From FEB-12 sp964503315 (lineage in GTDB: Bacteria > Zixibacteria > MSB-5A5 > GN15 > FEB-12), in assembly GCA_964503315.1 (NCBI GenBank), contig CAZCZL010000007.1, positions 62,001-126,000 on the forward strand: DNA of 64,000 nt, given 5' to 3'. Position 1 is the first letter of the stretch, and every line of letters begins with the position of its first letter. The notes under the pieces were generated by a model that was not told the origin of the DNA, did no database searches, and was given only the letters and a program-made list of their open reading frames with translations. The translations under genes were made by a program, and so were the position numbers. Shown here in pieces: positions 52,076 to 59,807 of this stretch.

Positions 52076-53476
52076 CTAATTGTCGTCGCGAGCCATCGCG
52101 TACTGCTCGTTCAGTTCTTCCTCGATACCGTATTTTTTGATCTTATCGAACAGCGTCGTGTAATCGATCTTCAGGATCTGGGCGCATTTCCGTTTGTTGC
52201 CGCGGACCTGTTTGAGGATGCGCAGGATAGTCGATTTTTCCGCGCGCGCCTGAGCCATCGCGCCGATCTCTTTCAACCCGGCGCCATCGCGCAACTGGAT
52301 CTCATCGGTTCGCTGGAGGCGGATGGCCAGATGTTCCGGCGTGATCTTCTTCCCCTCGGCGAGAATGACCGCGCGCTCCATGGTATTTTCCAGTTCGCGG
52401 ACATTGCCGGGCCAGTGATAGCGCTCGATAAGCGAGACCGCCTCGCGGGTCATCGACTTGATAGGCTTTTTCAGTTCACGGCAGTACTTGTCGATGAAGA
52501 AATCGGCCAGCGCGGGGACATCGTCACGACGTTCCCGCAGCGGCGGGATACTGAGCGGGAAGACCGAGAGGCGATAGTAGAGGTCTTCGCGGAATTTCTT
52601 GGCCGTGATAAGTTCCTGCAGATCCATATTGGTGGCGGCGATAACGCGGACATCGACATCGACAGTCTTGGTTCCGCCGAGTCTCTCAAAATTCTTCAAC
52701 TGCAAAACGCGCAGGAGTTTCGCCTGCAGGGAGATATCCATATCACCGATCTCGTCGAGAAAAACGGTGCCGCCATTGGCGATCTCGAATTTCCCCATCT
52801 TGCGGGCATGCGCGCCGGTGAAGGCGCCTTTCTCGGAACCGAAGAGTTCGTTCTCGAGTAGTTCATGCGGGATAGCGGCGCAATTGATGGCGATATAGGG
52901 GCCATTCTTCCGATTGGAGAGCGTATGAATGGCGCGGGCGAAAAGTTCTTTGCCGGTGCCGGATTCACCCTGGAGCAGAACGGACGCGTCGGACTTGGCG
53001 ACTTTCTGCACCAGGACCGAGAGTTCTTTCATCGATTCATTTTTGCCAATGATATTGTCGAGGCCGTGGCCGGCGAGAAGTTCTTCGCGAAGCAGACTGT
53101 TCTCGGCCTGCATGCGTCGATTCTCCAGCGCACGGTTGACCATGACGCAGAGGTGCTCGGTGTCGAATGGTTTGGTGATGAAATCGTAGGCGCCGCGCTT
53201 CATGGCGTTGACGGCATCCTCGATGGTGCCGTAAGCGGTCATCACGATAACAGAGGTTTCATCATCGATCTCCTTGACCGAGCTGAGCAGCTCGAGGCCA
53301 TCGATGTTGGGCATTTTGAGGTCGGTCAGCACCAGGTCGTACGACTTGTTGCGAACGAGATCAAGAGCCTTTTTGCCGTCCTCGGCGGCGTCGACCCGGT
53401 ACCCCTCTTCAGTGAGGGTCTGGGTCAACATGTTGCGCATCGAATCTTTATCGTCTACTACCAATATAGTAGGCAT
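52076..53476 (-). CDS. NtrC-family response regulator (sigma-54 activator)
   Basis: 466 residues; AGGAGT before ATG. Receiver domain (about 1-120) with phospho-acceptor Asp52 (LVLTDLKMP) and Lys102, an AAA+ sigma-54 interaction domain (about 135-380) with Walker A GESGTGKE (170-177), the GAFTGA loop (217-222) and Walker B FLDEIGD (239-245), and a Fis-type HTH (about 425-460, 'RGNKRKCAQILKIDYTTLFDKI'). A complete activator of sigma-54 promoters. No histidine kinase neighbour. Long 3' UTR with terminator. Confidence 0.95.
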   Translation of the reverse strand: MPTILVVDDKDSMRNMLTQTLTEEGYRVDAAEDGKKALDLVRNKSYDLVLTDLKMPNIDGLELLSSVKEIDDETSVIVMTAYGTIEDAVNAMKRGAYDFITKPFDTEHLCVMVNRALENRRMQAENSLLREELLAGHGLDNIIGKNESMKELSVLVQKVAKSDASVLLQGESGTGKELFARAIHTLSNRKNGPYIAINCAAIPHELLENELFGSEKGAFTGAHARKMGKFEIANGGTVFLDEIGDMDISLQAKLLRVLQLKNFERLGGTKTVDVDVRVIAATNMDLQELITAKKFREDLYYRLSVFPLSIPPLRERRDDVPALADFFIDKYCRELKKPIKSMTREAVSLIERYHWPGNVRELENTMERAVILAEGKKITPEHLAIRLQRTDEIQLRDGAGLKEIGAMAQARAEKSTILRILKQVRGNKRKCAQILKIDYTTLFDKIKKYGIEEELNEQYAMARDDN

Positions 53477-53621
53477 CAGTTACTCCTCATCCTTGTCGCG
53501 AGCTCCACTTCAGTCGTCCCCCGAAAGGGGGAAGTATCCCATATATCGGCGGATACCGATACTATTCCAGCAAAGTGACGAGGAATTTTCTAATTATCTG
53601 AAAAATAGACGCGGGAATGAG

Positions 53622-54080
53622 TTAGCGGGTGATAGCAAAGGTTTTTTTGACGGTCCGTCCGCAGTAGGACGCTTTGAGGCTGTAGACGCCCGGCTTGACG
53701 CCGCGTTCATCGAACGAAACTTTGTAATGCCCTTCGCCGAGCCGTTTTGAGAGGAGGCGGTTGAGCCGCTGGTCTTTTGAGTCGAGAAGTTCGACAGTGA
53801 CATTGCAGGATGTTTCGATATGGAACATGACCGACGGTGTATTGCCGGGGGTGTAATCGATATTTTTTTCTACCGCGACGGAATCAAGCCGCGAGGAGCG
53901 GATGAGCGTGAAGTTGGTGCCGGATTCAAGGATCTGCGGATCGACCCAGACGACCTGCCATTTGCCCGCACCACCAGAAGGAGCGCGAGGAGCCTCGCCG
54001 ACGCCTTCATCGTACGGGCGACATCCGTAGAACGACAGCGGCAAGGCCATGACCGCAATGTACAACGCGGCGCGTTTCAT
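53622..54080 (-). CDS. Small lipoprotein with FlgD-like Ig domain
   Basis: 152 residues from ATG 54080; reading further to 54239 would translate family A repeats (RQTSSSA), so is rejected. Signal MKRAALYIAVMALPLSFYGC with lipobox FYGC (Cys about 20). The mature protein is a single beta-domain ending 'GHYKVSFDERGVKPGVYSLKASYCGRTVKKTFAITR', the FlgD-like C-terminal Ig fold. Role unknown. Confidence 0.65.
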   Translation of the reverse strand: MKRAALYIAVMALPLSFYGCRPYDEGVGEAPRAPSGGAGKWQVVWVDPQILESGTNFTLIRSSRLDSVAVEKNIDYTPGNTPSVMFHIETSCNVTVELLDSKDQRLNRLLSKRLGEGHYKVSFDERGVKPGVYSLKASYCGRTVKKTFAITR

Positions 54081-54465
54081 AGATGCAGGTATGCAAAGAG
54101 AGAGCGTGTTTGTCAACAATAGAAGTTGGTAATCGGCAGACGAGGACGTCTGCCGCTCATATCTTGGCTGTATGGCAGACGAGGAGGTCTGTCGATCACA
54201 TGTTGGTTTGAAGTTCTCATCATTTGTGAGATTATACACGCGAAGTGTCTAAAAGTCGGAACATGGTTGAAGGGTGACGGGTAGAAGGCGTGTGATGTGA
54301 TAGCGGGGAGAGAGTGTTGATAGATTATTGCTGAAGATAAAGAGGGGGGAGGGGCCAAAAATGTTGGGGGGAGTGCGAAAGAGTATAAAGAAGCGGCAGA
54401 CGGGTACGTCTGCCGCTCAATTACTGAATTGGCGGGTTCGAGGACGGACCCGCCCTACAGTTATT
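54081..54465 (+). repeat. Repeats between lipoprotein and pirin genes
   Basis: Family A at 54135-54154, a degenerate copy at 54174-54193, and 54395-54414 (GACG stem with GGTA loop). A short palindrome GGCGGGTTCGAGGACGGACC- type at 54427-54450 resembles the core of family D. No gene. Confidence 0.75.
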
Positions 54466-55200
54466 CTACGCCAGGTCGAAGAGCAGGAACTCCGCGGTGT
54501 CGCTGGCGGTGATGGTCAGCGATGTTTCGGCAGTGACTGAGCCGCCGTCAACCGACTGCGCGTCGGGGGAGATAGCGGCGCCATCACCGGCTTTCAGGTC
54601 GACGCCGTTCAGAGTGACATTTCCCGAGATCATCTGCAGCCATCCGTAACGTCCGGGTTTGAGCGTGTGGGTCACGGTCTGGCCGGTCTCGAGGATGGAA
54701 GCGTAGAGCGTCGCATCCTGATGCATCTTCATCGCGCCATTGGTCGGCGAGCCGGAGACGATCTCAAGCAGACGGTTCCGCTTGGCGTCATCGGAGAAAT
54801 GCTTCTGCTCGTAGCTCGGCTCGATATCTTTCTTCTCCGGGAACAGCCAGATCTGCAGAAGCTTCACCGGCTTTTGCGGCGAGTGGTTGAACTCGGAGTG
54901 GGTGATGCCGGAGCCGGCGGACATCCGCTGGACATCGCCGCGCTCGATGACCGAGCCATTCCCCATGGAGTCGCCATGCTCCAGTGCGCCCGCGGTGACG
55001 TACGTGATGATCTCCATGTTGTCATGGTCGTGTTCCGGGAAACCGCCGCCGCCGGCGACCTTGTCATCGTTGATGACGCGGAGCGCGCGGAAGTGCATAT
55101 GGTTCCGGTCGAAATATCCGGAGAAGGAGAAGGTGTACTTCGTGTCGAGCCATCCGTAGTTGGCCTGCCCCCTGTCTTCTGATCTGCGGAGCGTGATCAT
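54466..55200 (-). CDS. Pirin-family (YhhW-like) cupin protein
   Basis: 244 residues from ATG 55200 (MITLRRSEDRGQ, the usual pirin start) with GAGG upstream; a TTG at 55233 is not needed. Bicupin; metal ligands in 'PEHDHDNMEIITYVTAGALEHGDSMG' and 'HSEFNHSP' match known quercetin-dioxygenase-like pirins (E. coli YhhW), 'GFPEHDHDNMEI' with three His and a Glu. Its promoter carries a perfect MarR-type dyad. Possibly a quercetinase or redox-sensing protein. Confidence 0.9.
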   Translation of the reverse strand: MITLRRSEDRGQANYGWLDTKYTFSFSGYFDRNHMHFRALRVINDDKVAGGGGFPEHDHDNMEIITYVTAGALEHGDSMGNGSVIERGDVQRMSAGSGITHSEFNHSPQKPVKLLQIWLFPEKKDIEPSYEQKHFSDDAKRNRLLEIVSGSPTNGAMKMHQDATLYASILETGQTVTHTLKPGRYGWLQMISGNVTLNGVDLKAGDGAAISPDAQSVDGGSVTAETSLTITASDTAEFLLFDLA

Positions 55201-55241
55201 GTGATACCTCGCTTGTGTTAATGTTTTCTGCAAGGTAGAAC

Positions 55242-55257
55242 AGTTTAATGTTAAACT
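55242..55257 (-). promoter_or_regulatory. Predicted MarR operator of the pirin gene
   Basis: AGTTTAA-TG-TTAAACT, perfect 7-bp arms, 42 bases upstream of the pirin start. It is the same dyad, one base better, as upstream of the MarR gene at 48386. Confidence 0.5.
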
Positions 55258-55560
55258 AGTTCCCGGGGGGTAGCGGGCAGACGGGGACGTCTACCGCTCA
55301 AGGAACAAGAAAACTGGACTCCCGCCCCCGGATCATGTCCGGGGCAGGCTCCGCGGAATGAGGCGGTGCATGGTCTATGATTATAGGTTGAAATGGAAGA
55401 TCGGTTTTCACGATGGGTGTCAGGAACTCGCTTCGCGACTCGCCTTCGGCGAGCAAGGTTCCTGACCTACAAGTGCGAGCAAGGTTCCTGACCTACCGGG
55501 CTTAAGCCATCTCTCTATCCGATGTTGACTTAGGTCGGCGCGCACGGTAGATTGCGGGCT
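55258..55560 (+). repeat. Repeat cluster A, H, G before purM
   Basis: Family A at 55276-55295 (right arm CTACC, slightly decayed), family H at about 55309-55365, and a full family G at 55420-55471 followed by a 22-bp duplicate of its right side (55450-55471 and 55476-55497 both read GCGAGCAAGGTTCCTGACCT then AC). The purM promoter region follows. Confidence 0.8.
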
Positions 55561-56610
55561 ATGGCAGAGCATACTTCCCCCAACAAGATGACGTACGCCC
55601 AAGCAGGCGTTGATGTTAAGGCCGGCGAAGCAGCGGTCGAACGCATCAAAAAACTGGCCAAAGCTACTTTCGGCCCCAATGTCCTCTCCGAAATCGGATC
55701 ATTCGGCGGATTCTATAAACTTCCCCTCGCCGGTATGACCGAGCCGGTGCTGGTATCATCGGCGGATGGTGTCGGGACCAAGCTGAAACTCGCCTTCATG
55801 ACCGGCAAACATGACACGGTCGGCGAAGATCTGGTCAATCACTGCGTCAATGATATCCTGGTGCATGGGGCGCGCGGGCTGTTCTTTCTGGATTATATCG
55901 CGACAGGGAAACTTGAAGTTTCGACAGTCGCGGATATTGTCGCAGGGTTGGCGCGTGGTTGCACGAATGCAGGGATGGCGCTGATAGGCGGAGAGACGGC
56001 GGAGATGCCGGATTTCTATCAGGCAGGTGAATACGATATCGCCGGGTTTATTGTCGGGATGGTCGACAAGCAGAAGGTGATCAATGGGTCGACTATCAAA
56101 GTGGGGGATGTCTGTATCGGGTTAACCTCGAATGGACTGCATACGAATGGCTACAGTCTGGCGCGGAAGGTGGCGTTTGATATTGCCAAGCATAAGGTCG
56201 ATGACTTTGTGCCGGAGCTGAAGATGACGATCGCGGAAGCGTTGATGAAGGTACATCGGTGCTACGCGCCACTGATCTTCCCGCTTATCGAAAAGTACGA
56301 CATTCACGGGATGGCACATATCACCGGCGGCGGGTTACCGGGGAATCTGAACCGGATATTGCCGGAAGGGTGCGACGCGTCGGTGACAAAGGGGAGCTGG
56401 CCGGTACTTCCGCTCTGTAGCTATCTGGGGAGAGTGGGGAATTTGGACGAAAACGATATTTATTCCGCGTTTAATATGGGGATCGGGTATGTGCTGGTAG
56501 TTAAGGCGTCGGACGCCGATAGTATAATGGATAGTTTGTCCCGGGCCGGCGAGACGGCGTATCGGATCGGCGAGATAGTCCCGGGCGAGAGAAAAGTCAG
56601 ACTGATATAA
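55561..56610 (+). CDS. purM: Phosphoribosylformylglycinamidine cyclo-ligase
   Basis: 349 residues from ATG 55561. AIR synthetase of purine biosynthesis. N-terminal 'MTYAQAGVDVKAGEAAVERI' region, 'SADGVGTKLKLA' , 'HCVNDILVHGARGLFFLDYIATGK', 'GGETAEMPDFYQAGEYDIAGF' and 'HITGGGLPGNLNRILP' are all diagnostic. Intact and of normal length. The next gene starts 4 nt after its stop, so likely co-transcribed with gpmI although the pathways differ. Confidence 0.97.
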   Translation: MAEHTSPNKMTYAQAGVDVKAGEAAVERIKKLAKATFGPNVLSEIGSFGGFYKLPLAGMTEPVLVSSADGVGTKLKLAFMTGKHDTVGEDLVNHCVNDILVHGARGLFFLDYIATGKLEVSTVADIVAGLARGCTNAGMALIGGETAEMPDFYQAGEYDIAGFIVGMVDKQKVINGSTIKVGDVCIGLTSNGLHTNGYSLARKVAFDIAKHKVDDFVPELKMTIAEALMKVHRCYAPLIFPLIEKYDIHGMAHITGGGLPGNLNRILPEGCDASVTKGSWPVLPLCSYLGRVGNLDENDIYSAFNMGIGYVLVVKASDADSIMDSLSRAGETAYRIGEIVPGERKVRLI

Positions 56611-56614
56611 ACGC

Positions 56615-58216
56615 ATGCTCGTTCTGCTTTGCATACTGGATGGATTCGGCCTTCGCGACTCAACACCGGATAACGCGGTGTCGGCGGCGCACAAGCCGAC
56701 ATACAATCGACTCATCAAGAACTGCGCGTTCACCAAGATCGATGGCTCGGGGCCATCGGTGGGATTGCCGGTCGGCCAGATGGGGAACAGCGAAGTAGGG
56801 CATTTGAATCTTGGCGCGGGGAGAGTAGTCTATCAGGATATCACCCGCATCGATAAAGCGATAGAGGACGGAGAATTCTTCGACAACGAGGTCTTCTCCG
56901 CCGCGATGGAGCGCGTGGCGCAAGAAGGACGCGCGGTGCATCTGTTCGGGCTGGTCTCGGACGGATGTGTGCATTCATCGCTAAATCATCTGTACGCGTT
57001 GACCGAGATGGCGAAGCACAAAGGGGTGGAGCACTTGTATCTGCACGCGTTCACGGATGGACGTGACACGCCGCCGACCTCGGGACAGAAATATGTCGCC
57101 GAGATACTGGCGAAATTCAAAGAGATAGGATTGGGGAAGTTCTCGACGATCGGCGGGCGATATTACGGGATGGACCGAGACCGTCGGTGGGAGAGAACGG
57201 ATAAAGCATACCGCGCGATCATGTATGGCGAGGGGCCGAAATTCCCGGACCCGATCGCGGTGCTTCAGGCATCGTATATCAACAAAGTGACGGATGAGTT
57301 CGTCATTCCAGCAGTGATCGACCTGGGGGATCCGGAGGCGGGGCGGTTGCATGAGCGGGATGTGGCGATCATGTTCAATTTCCGGTCGGATCGCGCGCGA
57401 CAACTTTCGTACATGCTGTTGGGGCATGAGATAAAAGGGTATCCGCATCCGGGGACGCCGAAGATCGAATTGATAACGATGACCAATTTCGACACGAAGA
57501 TGTTCGAGGCGAAAGTGGCGTTTCACCCGATACGGTTGCGGAATATCCTCGGCGCGGTGCTGTCGAAACATGGGATAAAGCAATTCCGCACGGCGGAGAC
57601 CGAGAAGTACGCGCACGTGACGTTTTTCTTCAATGGCGGGATAGAGGATCCGTATCCTGGTGAGGATCGGGATATGATAGCGTCGCCGAAGGTGGCGACG
57701 TATGATCTTCAGCCGGAGATGTCCGCTCCGGAAGTGACGGATAACTGTATTCGACGGATCCAGTCCGGCGAGTACGGGTTCATGCTGATAAATTACGCGA
57801 ACTGCGATATGGTGGGGCATACGGGGTCATTCCAGGCGGCCAAGACCGCGGTGGAAGCGGTCGACACACAGCTTGGGCGATTGCTGGAAGCAGTGCGCTC
57901 GGTGGGTGGCGTGGCGATCGTGACCGCGGATCACGGCAATGCCGAGATGATGATCGATCCGGCTACGGGCGGACCATGGACGGCGCACACGACCAATCTG
58001 GTGCCGTGCATTCTGTATGATCCGACAGGCCAGTTGGGGCACCGTCCGGTAGGTGATGGCGGCGTATTGATGCCGTTCGACCAGACGACACAGGGGCCAT
58101 CGATACGCCTTCGTGAGGGAGGGATTCTCGCCGATATCGCGCCGACCGTTCTCGATATCATGGGGCTGCCGCAGCCAAAGGAAATGACGGGCAAGTCACT
58201 TATCATCAGAGGATAG
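56615..58216 (+). CDS. gpmI: 2,3-bisphosphoglycerate-independent phosphoglycerate mutase
   Basis: 533 residues from ATG 56615. Binuclear-metal iPGM of the alkaline phosphatase superfamily; N-terminal 'CILDGFGLRDSTPDNAVSAA', catalytic Ser in 'GQMGNSEVGHLNLGAGRVV', and the C-terminal metal motifs 'YANCDMVGHTG' and 'VTADHGNAEMMID' are intact. Glycolysis/gluconeogenesis step 3-PG to 2-PG. Followed by lnt after 16 nt. Confidence 0.97.
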   Translation: MLVLLCILDGFGLRDSTPDNAVSAAHKPTYNRLIKNCAFTKIDGSGPSVGLPVGQMGNSEVGHLNLGAGRVVYQDITRIDKAIEDGEFFDNEVFSAAMERVAQEGRAVHLFGLVSDGCVHSSLNHLYALTEMAKHKGVEHLYLHAFTDGRDTPPTSGQKYVAEILAKFKEIGLGKFSTIGGRYYGMDRDRRWERTDKAYRAIMYGEGPKFPDPIAVLQASYINKVTDEFVIPAVIDLGDPEAGRLHERDVAIMFNFRSDRARQLSYMLLGHEIKGYPHPGTPKIELITMTNFDTKMFEAKVAFHPIRLRNILGAVLSKHGIKQFRTAETEKYAHVTFFFNGGIEDPYPGEDRDMIASPKVATYDLQPEMSAPEVTDNCIRRIQSGEYGFMLINYANCDMVGHTGSFQAAKTAVEAVDTQLGRLLEAVRSVGGVAIVTADHGNAEMMIDPATGGPWTAHTTNLVPCILYDPTGQLGHRPVGDGGVLMPFDQTTQGPSIRLREGGILADIAPTVLDIMGLPQPKEMTGKSLIIRG

Positions 58217-58232
58217 GATTCTGACCTCGCTG

Positions 58233-59807
58233 TTGACCAAGCTCAAACGGTTTCTTCTTCCGCCAGAAATCGAGATTCGTAAACGCAGACTAGAGTTGAT
58301 GGTCTGGGCGTTTTTGCTGTCGCTGGCATATTACCCCGGCATCTTCGGATTTCTCGCGTGGATCTCGCTGATCCGGCCACTCTGGATAATCAGCAAGCTG
58401 AAGGGGCGGGAGGCATTCACCGCGTCGTATTTCTACAGCTTCTTCCTGATGGTATTCACGCTGTACTGGATATTCCCGGTCACTTTCCCCGGCACACTGG
58501 CGGCGATGACGATCGTCGCGTTTTACTACACCGCGATACTGGTGGCGTTTTCGGCGCTGTATCGAATACGGCCTTGGGTCGGGATGGCGGCGATACCGTT
58601 TCTGTGGGTCGGGCTGGAGTATTTCCGGACGCTTGGGCAGATAGCGTTCCCCTGGTCGCAGATAGGCTACACGCAGTCGTACTACCTGTACATTTTGCAG
58701 ATAGTGTCGGTGATAGGGGTGCATGGGTTGTCGCTGTTAGTTGTTTTCGGGAATGTGCTGGTCTGGCAAGTATTCCGGAAGGAGTTGTCGGCGGAACGGC
58801 GGATGACCGCAGCCTTTGGCGCGATTGTACTGGTTGTTTTGTTGATCGCGACGGGGTGGGCTTCGTTTGAGGCGTATCCAAAAGAGGGGAAATATCCGGT
58901 GGCGATGTTGCAGGGGTCTGTGCCACTGGATATCAAGTGGGAGCTGGAGAACGAGGGATATAGCGCAAAGCTGTATGATTCGCTGAGCCGGACTATTACG
59001 GAGCCGGTGAAATTGGTGGTATGGCCGGAGAGCGCGGTGCCATGTTATGTCGCGACGGACCGCCGTTGTAACAGGATGGTTCAGGCGACGGCCAAGGAGA
59101 CGGGGAAATATCATCTGGTTGGGGCGATCGGGTCGGGGACGGTCAATAACGAGATCCGCTATTATAATTCCTGCTACCAGTTCAATCCGGAGGGGAGGAT
59201 CGACCAGCGGTATGACAAGGTGAAGCTGGTGCCGTTCTCGGAGCAGGTGCCGTACCAGCAGTATATGCCGTTCATGCGGCCGAAGGTAATATTCGAGCAT
59301 CTGAAATTCATTCAGGATATGGGGGTGGAGTGGTGGTCGGATTTCTATCCGGGGGATTCGTTCCATCTGTTCACACTGCCGGACGCGCAGTACGGAGTGT
59401 TAATCTGCTTTGAGTCGACCTTCCCGGAGGTGACGCGCCGGATGATATTGGATGGCGCGAACTTCATAGTGGGTATAACAAATGACACCTGGTTCGGGAC
59501 TTCGGTCGGGATCCATATGCACAGCCGGATGTTTGTCACCCGGGCGGTAGAGAACCGGGTCTGGATGGCGCGCGCGGCGAACAGCGGGCTGACCTATGTG
59601 GTGGATCCATACGGGAGGATCCGGGAAAATCTGCCGGTGAACGCGGTGGCGGCCCTGACGGGAAAGATCAACCTGCTGGAGGAGACCAGTTTCTTCACCC
59701 GGCATGGGGATATCGCTGGGCGAATCGCGTTCGTGACAATGCTTTCGCTATTGTTTATCTTGGTCGGGATATGGGCGCTTTCAAAATATCGACGCAGATC
59801 GCGTTAG
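58233..59807 (+). CDS. lnt: Apolipoprotein N-acyltransferase
   Basis: 524 residues by the TTG start at 58233; AGAGGA at 58208-58213 is nearer an in-frame CTG at 58221, so the true start is uncertain. Six N-terminal membrane helices (about 20-200), then a nitrilase-fold periplasmic domain with the catalytic triad Glu in VWPESAVP, Lys in YDKVKLVPFSEQVPY and Cys in GVLICFESTFPE. A last helix is at the C terminus. Transfers the third acyl chain to lipoproteins, showing an outer membrane. Its end overlaps the next gene by 37 nt. Confidence 0.94.
   Translation: MTKLKRFLLPPEIEIRKRRLELMVWAFLLSLAYYPGIFGFLAWISLIRPLWIISKLKGREAFTASYFYSFFLMVFTLYWIFPVTFPGTLAAMTIVAFYYTAILVAFSALYRIRPWVGMAAIPFLWVGLEYFRTLGQIAFPWSQIGYTQSYYLYILQIVSVIGVHGLSLLVVFGNVLVWQVFRKELSAERRMTAAFGAIVLVVLLIATGWASFEAYPKEGKYPVAMLQGSVPLDIKWELENEGYSAKLYDSLSRTITEPVKLVVWPESAVPCYVATDRRCNRMVQATAKETGKYHLVGAIGSGTVNNEIRYYNSCYQFNPEGRIDQRYDKVKLVPFSEQVPYQQYMPFMRPKVIFEHLKFIQDMGVEWWSDFYPGDSFHLFTLPDAQYGVLICFESTFPEVTRRMILDGANFIVGITNDTWFGTSVGIHMHSRMFVTRAVENRVWMARAANSGLTYVVDPYGRIRENLPVNAVAALTGKINLLEETSFFTRHGDIAGRIAFVTMLSLLFILVGIWALSKYRRRSR

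Noticed and set aside
53518..53531. Terminator CCCCC-GAAA-GGGGG after the lipoprotein gene
   Set aside because: The hairpin is real but no T-tract follows on either strand, so it was not called.
54081..54239. Extended N terminus of the lipoprotein at 53622
   Set aside because: It translates family A repeats; the lipoprotein signal begins at ATG 54080.
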